Below, one piece after another: positions 60,066-64,000 of a DNA stretch of 64,000 nt (position 1 is the first letter of the stretch; each line of letters begins with the position of its first letter). The position numbers and the translations under genes were made by a program. The stretch is from positions 17,651,001-17,715,000 of the forward strand of contig CANTUQ010000058.1 of assembly GCA_947683425.1 (NCBI GenBank). Direction: 5' to 3'. Under the pieces are notes generated by a model that was given only the letters and a program-made list of their open reading frames with translations, did not search any database and was not told the origin of the DNA. The stretch comes from Excoecaria cochinchinensis. Lineage: Eukaryota; Streptophyta; Magnoliopsida; Malpighiales; Euphorbiaceae.

Positions 60066-61850
60066 CCTGATCACTTAATTTCATGTTGAATTTGGCCTGT
60101 TATACTTATGCAGAAATCATGAATTTGAGGAACTTTGAACGTGTCCTGGAAAGGGAAGAAGAAGTCAAGAAAAGAGCAATTATGCACAAAGCTGTTTACA
60201 CTGGCCCACAGATACGATATTTTTCTAAATATGGTTTGTTGCTCTTTTTTGGACAGGTAAAATGAATGTTACTGTTATATCTATGACAATGTTGTTATTA
60301 GTCTGGTTTCATGTTAGCTCTTATATATGTTTTATTCTTCAGTTTACACTTGTTGAAGTCGAGGTTATTTTGTAGGCAGTTCTTTAATGAATTTCTTACT
60401 CTAGGAGTTCTCTTAGTTTTGCTCTTTTATTGTAGTTTTAGGTATACCATAGTGTTAAATTTTTAGTTGATGACTTTTTGTTTTTTTAATTTCCTTTCAA
60501 GAAAAAAACGGATACTTGTACACCCAAATAAATTATTTAGTTTTATTGTATGCAAGTTTTGTTTTTTATTATTTACGAGTTTTTTTCTTTTTTACAAATA
60601 TTTACATTTTTCCTAACTCTTTTTTAAAATATTTTCTAACATAAATAACATATACACCAAAGAAATTATAGCATTACATAAATTAAGTAAAAATTCTCTC
60701 AAAAAAATGTTTGATCATCTATAGTTCTTTTTTTTTTATTTTTTTGGTCATCTATAGCTATGAAGTTAACTTTAAAATTTCACTAAATACGCTGAATTTG
60801 CAACCTTGTTTCTTCTTTAACAAAATTGAGTAGATTAGCACTTATAATTTATAGATTGAGGTAACAAAATTAGAATTTACATGTATACGTAATAAATCGA
60901 AATTCAAATTCTTAAAATACCTTTTCTTGATGAAGATCATTGTTACTTAAATACAAAATGTGAGTACAAGCAGTATAGCGAATAATTTAGAGAATGGGTG
61001 AGATGAGAGAGAAAAAATTGTTGAATGTTAAATGGAAGAAACATAATGCTTGCATCTCATTTCATAAGTAGAAGTACTACTGTGCTTACATTATTGCCGG
61101 TTTGAATAATTCTGATAGGAACCTACAACGTGGGTTCAACTTGCATGATACTGAAAGTGGTAATATTGGTATCAAGTGTGTTAGGCAGAGGCTAACATGC
61201 TTGATACCTCCTATAAACTCATTATCACTATCATGCAATATGTTTTAAAAAATGGAATAACCTGAGACATGCATGAAACCAATGGTCCGAGCATTGGTTT
61301 TGTGCAAAAAACAACCCTATTTTTCCAAATTGTTTTAGAATAACATCATTTCTCAAAATACTTATTAAAATTATTTTTTTTAAAAAAAAGATCCCAATAA
61401 CCATCATGGAATTGAGTGATTTCTTGCTGGGCAGACCTTTGACATTGCTCTGCAGGCACATTAATGAATTGTAGGCACTAAAATGCCAAGCAACCTTTGA
61501 ATGTTGTGGGCCTTGTTGTTTCTTGCTAATTGAATATTTGCTGACACATGTTTAATTGTGCCATTGTGTTTAATTTGTGAATTAATGCTGTAGGTATCAT
61601 GATCCAAAACAGGGCTATCTTACACGGCAAATGAGGCTTTTAAAATTTTTCGTGAACGGTATTGCTCGTCTCCCAATCTTTTTCTTTATATTATTCCTTC
61701 CCTTTGTGTTTTACGTCTATTGCACGATTTGTGCAGAAGTCATATGTTCTGCATTTTGGCCTCTACCTGGGAGTTTAAACAGCATTACTTTCCCAACTTT
61801 TTATTTGTTAGATAAAATCGCTTGCTTATTTGAGTGCTAGTAGTTATGCA
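60066..61850 (+). pseudogene. SWC2 partial copy 3 (exons 7 and 10 only)
   Basis: Exon 7 (60114-60233) is complete but has SKYG where the intact gene has SKDG. Intron 7 then jumps into intron 8 (near 60322) and intron 8 into intron 9 (near 60442), so exons 8 and 9 are deleted. Exon 10 (61594-61658) lacks one base and is frameshifted. Exon 11 is missing: the sequence leaves SWC2 intron 10 at about 61850 for the XRN fragment. Its left end abuts the minisatellite. No protein is expected. Confidence 0.9.
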
Positions 61851-61859
61851 ATTATTCAG

Positions 61860-61965
61860 TTGTGGAAGGGATGGATTTCTTTGCCTGCCCAACAAACCTG
61901 GGTGGCCTGAGGAAGTGTGTTCACCAATTGATGGCATGCAGATCATTGCACATAATAAAGTCTTA
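61860..61965 (+). pseudogene. XRN internal exon fragment, second occurrence
   Basis: Near-identical to 43060-43165 (GFLCLPNKPGWPEEVCSPID), with the start changed so that GGMNG is lost. The same donor GTAAG and the same passage into SWC2 intron 3 follow, showing that the fusion was copied as a unit. Confidence 0.88.
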
Positions 61966-64000
61966 GTAAGCTTGAAAACCGCCTTCTGTTGGTGCTAGGA
62001 GCTTGAGCCAGATGAAGAAGCTGAGAATGTTGTTGATGAAAGGTTTAACTCTTAGCCGAAGCAAACTATATCTGTCGTTGATTTTAGTTTTTCTAATAAT
62101 TAAGATGATTTTTTTTCTTATGTTTTTTTTAATGATTATGTTAAGGACACGTCCAAAGAAACGACTATTATTCCCTAGAAAGCCATCGGGAAAGAAGAAA
62201 AAAAAAGAAAGTCCTTCTGAAATAGCTTTCCAAGAATGAAAAATCAGCTGAACAGTCCACTGCCACTGAACATCGTGATGCGCCTGATGATGTTGAAGGC
62301 GAAAGAATGGTAAGGAAATCTACAAGAACTTCAGTTATTGTTAGTCAAGGTGGGAGAGATGCAATCCGAGCAGCTTTGCAGGCAACAATGAAGGTCAGTT
62401 CTTGGTTACAAAGTCTTCGGCGTAAGTTGTGATTGTATTTTTTTGCTAATCATCTATTTTAGGTGAGCATGATATTCACATTCATAACATATCAAGAGAG
62501 TCTAGATTCAGCAACTTCAACATTTGTTTAATTATATTAGGGAGAGGAAAATTAGGAATCTTAATTTATTGACTGGTATAGGAGCCTTTGAAATGTATCA
62601 GTGGAAGAATTCCTTTAGTTTTCATTGAGTCTTTATCTCTGCTCTTTCAGAATCAGTCAATTTTAGTTCCAACTGCTTGATTCTGGAATGTCTAAGTTGT
62701 GAGCTGTAGAGAGTATGGAAAAGCGAATGATTTCACTCATTTTTACTGCATAACTAGGAGTATGTTTTCCTAGCATCCGGTCTTCTCAAAGTCTATCCAA
62801 GGAGTAGGATTGCCAGACTCTGTTCTCACATATACCTCTCCCCCAAAATCTAGCCAAATATCTACAAATTCTCACACCCATTTTGCAACAAGGTTTTGTT
62901 TATTTTATATCTTTGGTATGTTTAATTGATCAGAAGATTCCAGATTGACGACTTACAGGAATCTGTTATGTCATTCATAACTTACAAGTTTCATTTGGAG
63001 GTATGAATTGTTTCCGTGATCTTAGACTAGGAACTTGTTTGCGTCACAAAATAGATGTGTTATGGCTGAAGTGATGGTTTTAGGTTTGACTTAAGGTGGG
63101 GCATCACTCTGTTGAATGGGGAGATCTCCAACAATCTTTTACATGATCTGTTGGAAATAAACAATTTTTAGTGCGTAGAATGTATGGAGCCATTTGGTAA
63201 ACAACAAGCATCATAAAAAATTCAATTGCTTCTGATGTTCGCTCATATCTGCACCTTGTTATGTCGTTTGATTTGACATTTGTTCTGGCCGAGGGAAAAA
63301 AGAATCAAATAAGGTTGTTGGCTACCAACGCTCTTTGGATTTTTATATTTTTCATCCATTTTATTGTCTTAAATATGTCTTTGTAAAGTTGTTAAATATA
63401 TACAAACAAACTTTCTATAATCCTCAATTATTGTGTATATTTTATTGTCAAGCCAACTTATATATTCTCATTCTGAAGTTTTGCTAAACTTTTATACGTA
63501 CTTATGGCAGAAATTATAAGGAGCGTAGAAAATTTAGTTGAATAGTGGTTTCTCTATTTTGAACATTTGATTAAATATTTATTTATCTATTGGCCAGCCA
63601 ATAAAAAGGAAAAAAGTAGGTAGAGAGAAGAGGATGACACAAGAAGAAATGCTTCTAGAAGCAGCTCCAACAGGTTAAGGGCACGATATGTGGATTGTTT
63701 AAAATTTGAACCTGTTTTTTGTCATTTGTAGTTATCTCCTGATCACTTAATTTCATGTTGAATTTGGCCTGTTATACTTATGCAGAAATCATGAATTTGA
63801 GGAACTTAGAACGTGTTCTGGCAAGGGAAGAAGTCAAGAAAAGAGCAATTATGCACAAAGCTGTTTACACTGGCCCACAGATACGATATTTTTCTAAAGA
63901 TGGTTAGTTGCTCTTTCTAACTATCAACTCCTTTTTGGACCAGTAAAACGAATGTTACTGTTATATCTATGACTGTTGTTATCAGTCCGGTTTCTTGTTA
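61966..64000 (+). pseudogene. SWC2 partial copy 4 (exons 4-7, continues beyond the window)
   Basis: Exon 4 at 61999-62042, exon 5 at 62146-62393, exon 6 at 63598-63673 and exon 7 at 63786-63902. Exon 5 is 8 nt shorter than in the intact gene; the frame ends after SEIAFQE at 62239. Exon 7 lacks one Glu codon. Splice sites are kept. Intron 5 has no copia element, giving the empty site for 44449-49401. Confidence 0.92.

Noticed and set aside
57664..60089. Several long proline-rich open frames (up to about 205 codons) in all three plus-strand frames
   Set aside because: They overlie a C-rich minisatellite with few possible stop codons; frames overlap each other and the translated repeat changes frame with each unit-length change. 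No start context, splice structure or non-repeat sequence supports a gene.
1..64000. CRISPR arrays, prokaryotic operons, phage or plasmid modules
   Set aside because: All genes have spliceosomal introns and plant families; repeats are minisatellite, microsatellite or transposon-derived.

Overview
The window is nuclear DNA of a flowering plant, most likely a eudicot. The genes have many introns with GT/AG borders, the noncoding DNA is very AT-rich, and Ty1/copia, hAT and Mutator-type elements are present. Species cannot be fixed from the sequence; a woody rosid is only a guess.

Left third (1-25 kb): a leucine-rich-repeat receptor kinase of the HPCA1-like class runs off the left edge on the minus strand. 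It is followed by a small gag-only LTR retrotransposon, a 228-bp inverted-repeat element, a broken subtilase fragment, a plus-strand gene for a 236-residue plastid-type membrane protein with a C-terminal zinc ribbon (four exons), and a minus-strand gene for a 439-residue FORKED/VAN3-binding-like protein (nine exons). The gaps hold hAT-like elements with 8-bp target duplications, simple repeats and a 1.3-kb foldback element.

Right two thirds (26-64 kb): this region is built on SWC2, the YL1/VPS72 subunit of the SWR1 H2A.Z-exchange complex. An apparently intact 11-exon copy (26052-39347, 356 residues) has an 8.6-kb intron 9 holding an antisense copia element, itself split by a 1.7-kb Mutator-like foldback element with a perfect 9-bp target duplication. 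Downstream are three broken partial copies (43.2-55.4 kb, 60.1-61.85 kb, 61.97 kb to the right edge). Two of them start at the same junction, where an XRN-type 5'-3' exoribonuclease exon is fused to SWC2 intron 3. The first broken copy carries another copia element and a hAT-like element that the other copies lack, so these insertions can be ordered relative to the duplications. A 2.6-kb GC-rich minisatellite (unit about 52 bp) lies between broken copies.

How the genes relate: the left-hand genes (cell-surface signalling, plastid membrane, vein patterning) share no pathway that I can see. The right side is a history of duplication and insertion around one chromatin gene. No prokaryotic-style operon, CRISPR array or tRNA/rRNA gene was recognised.
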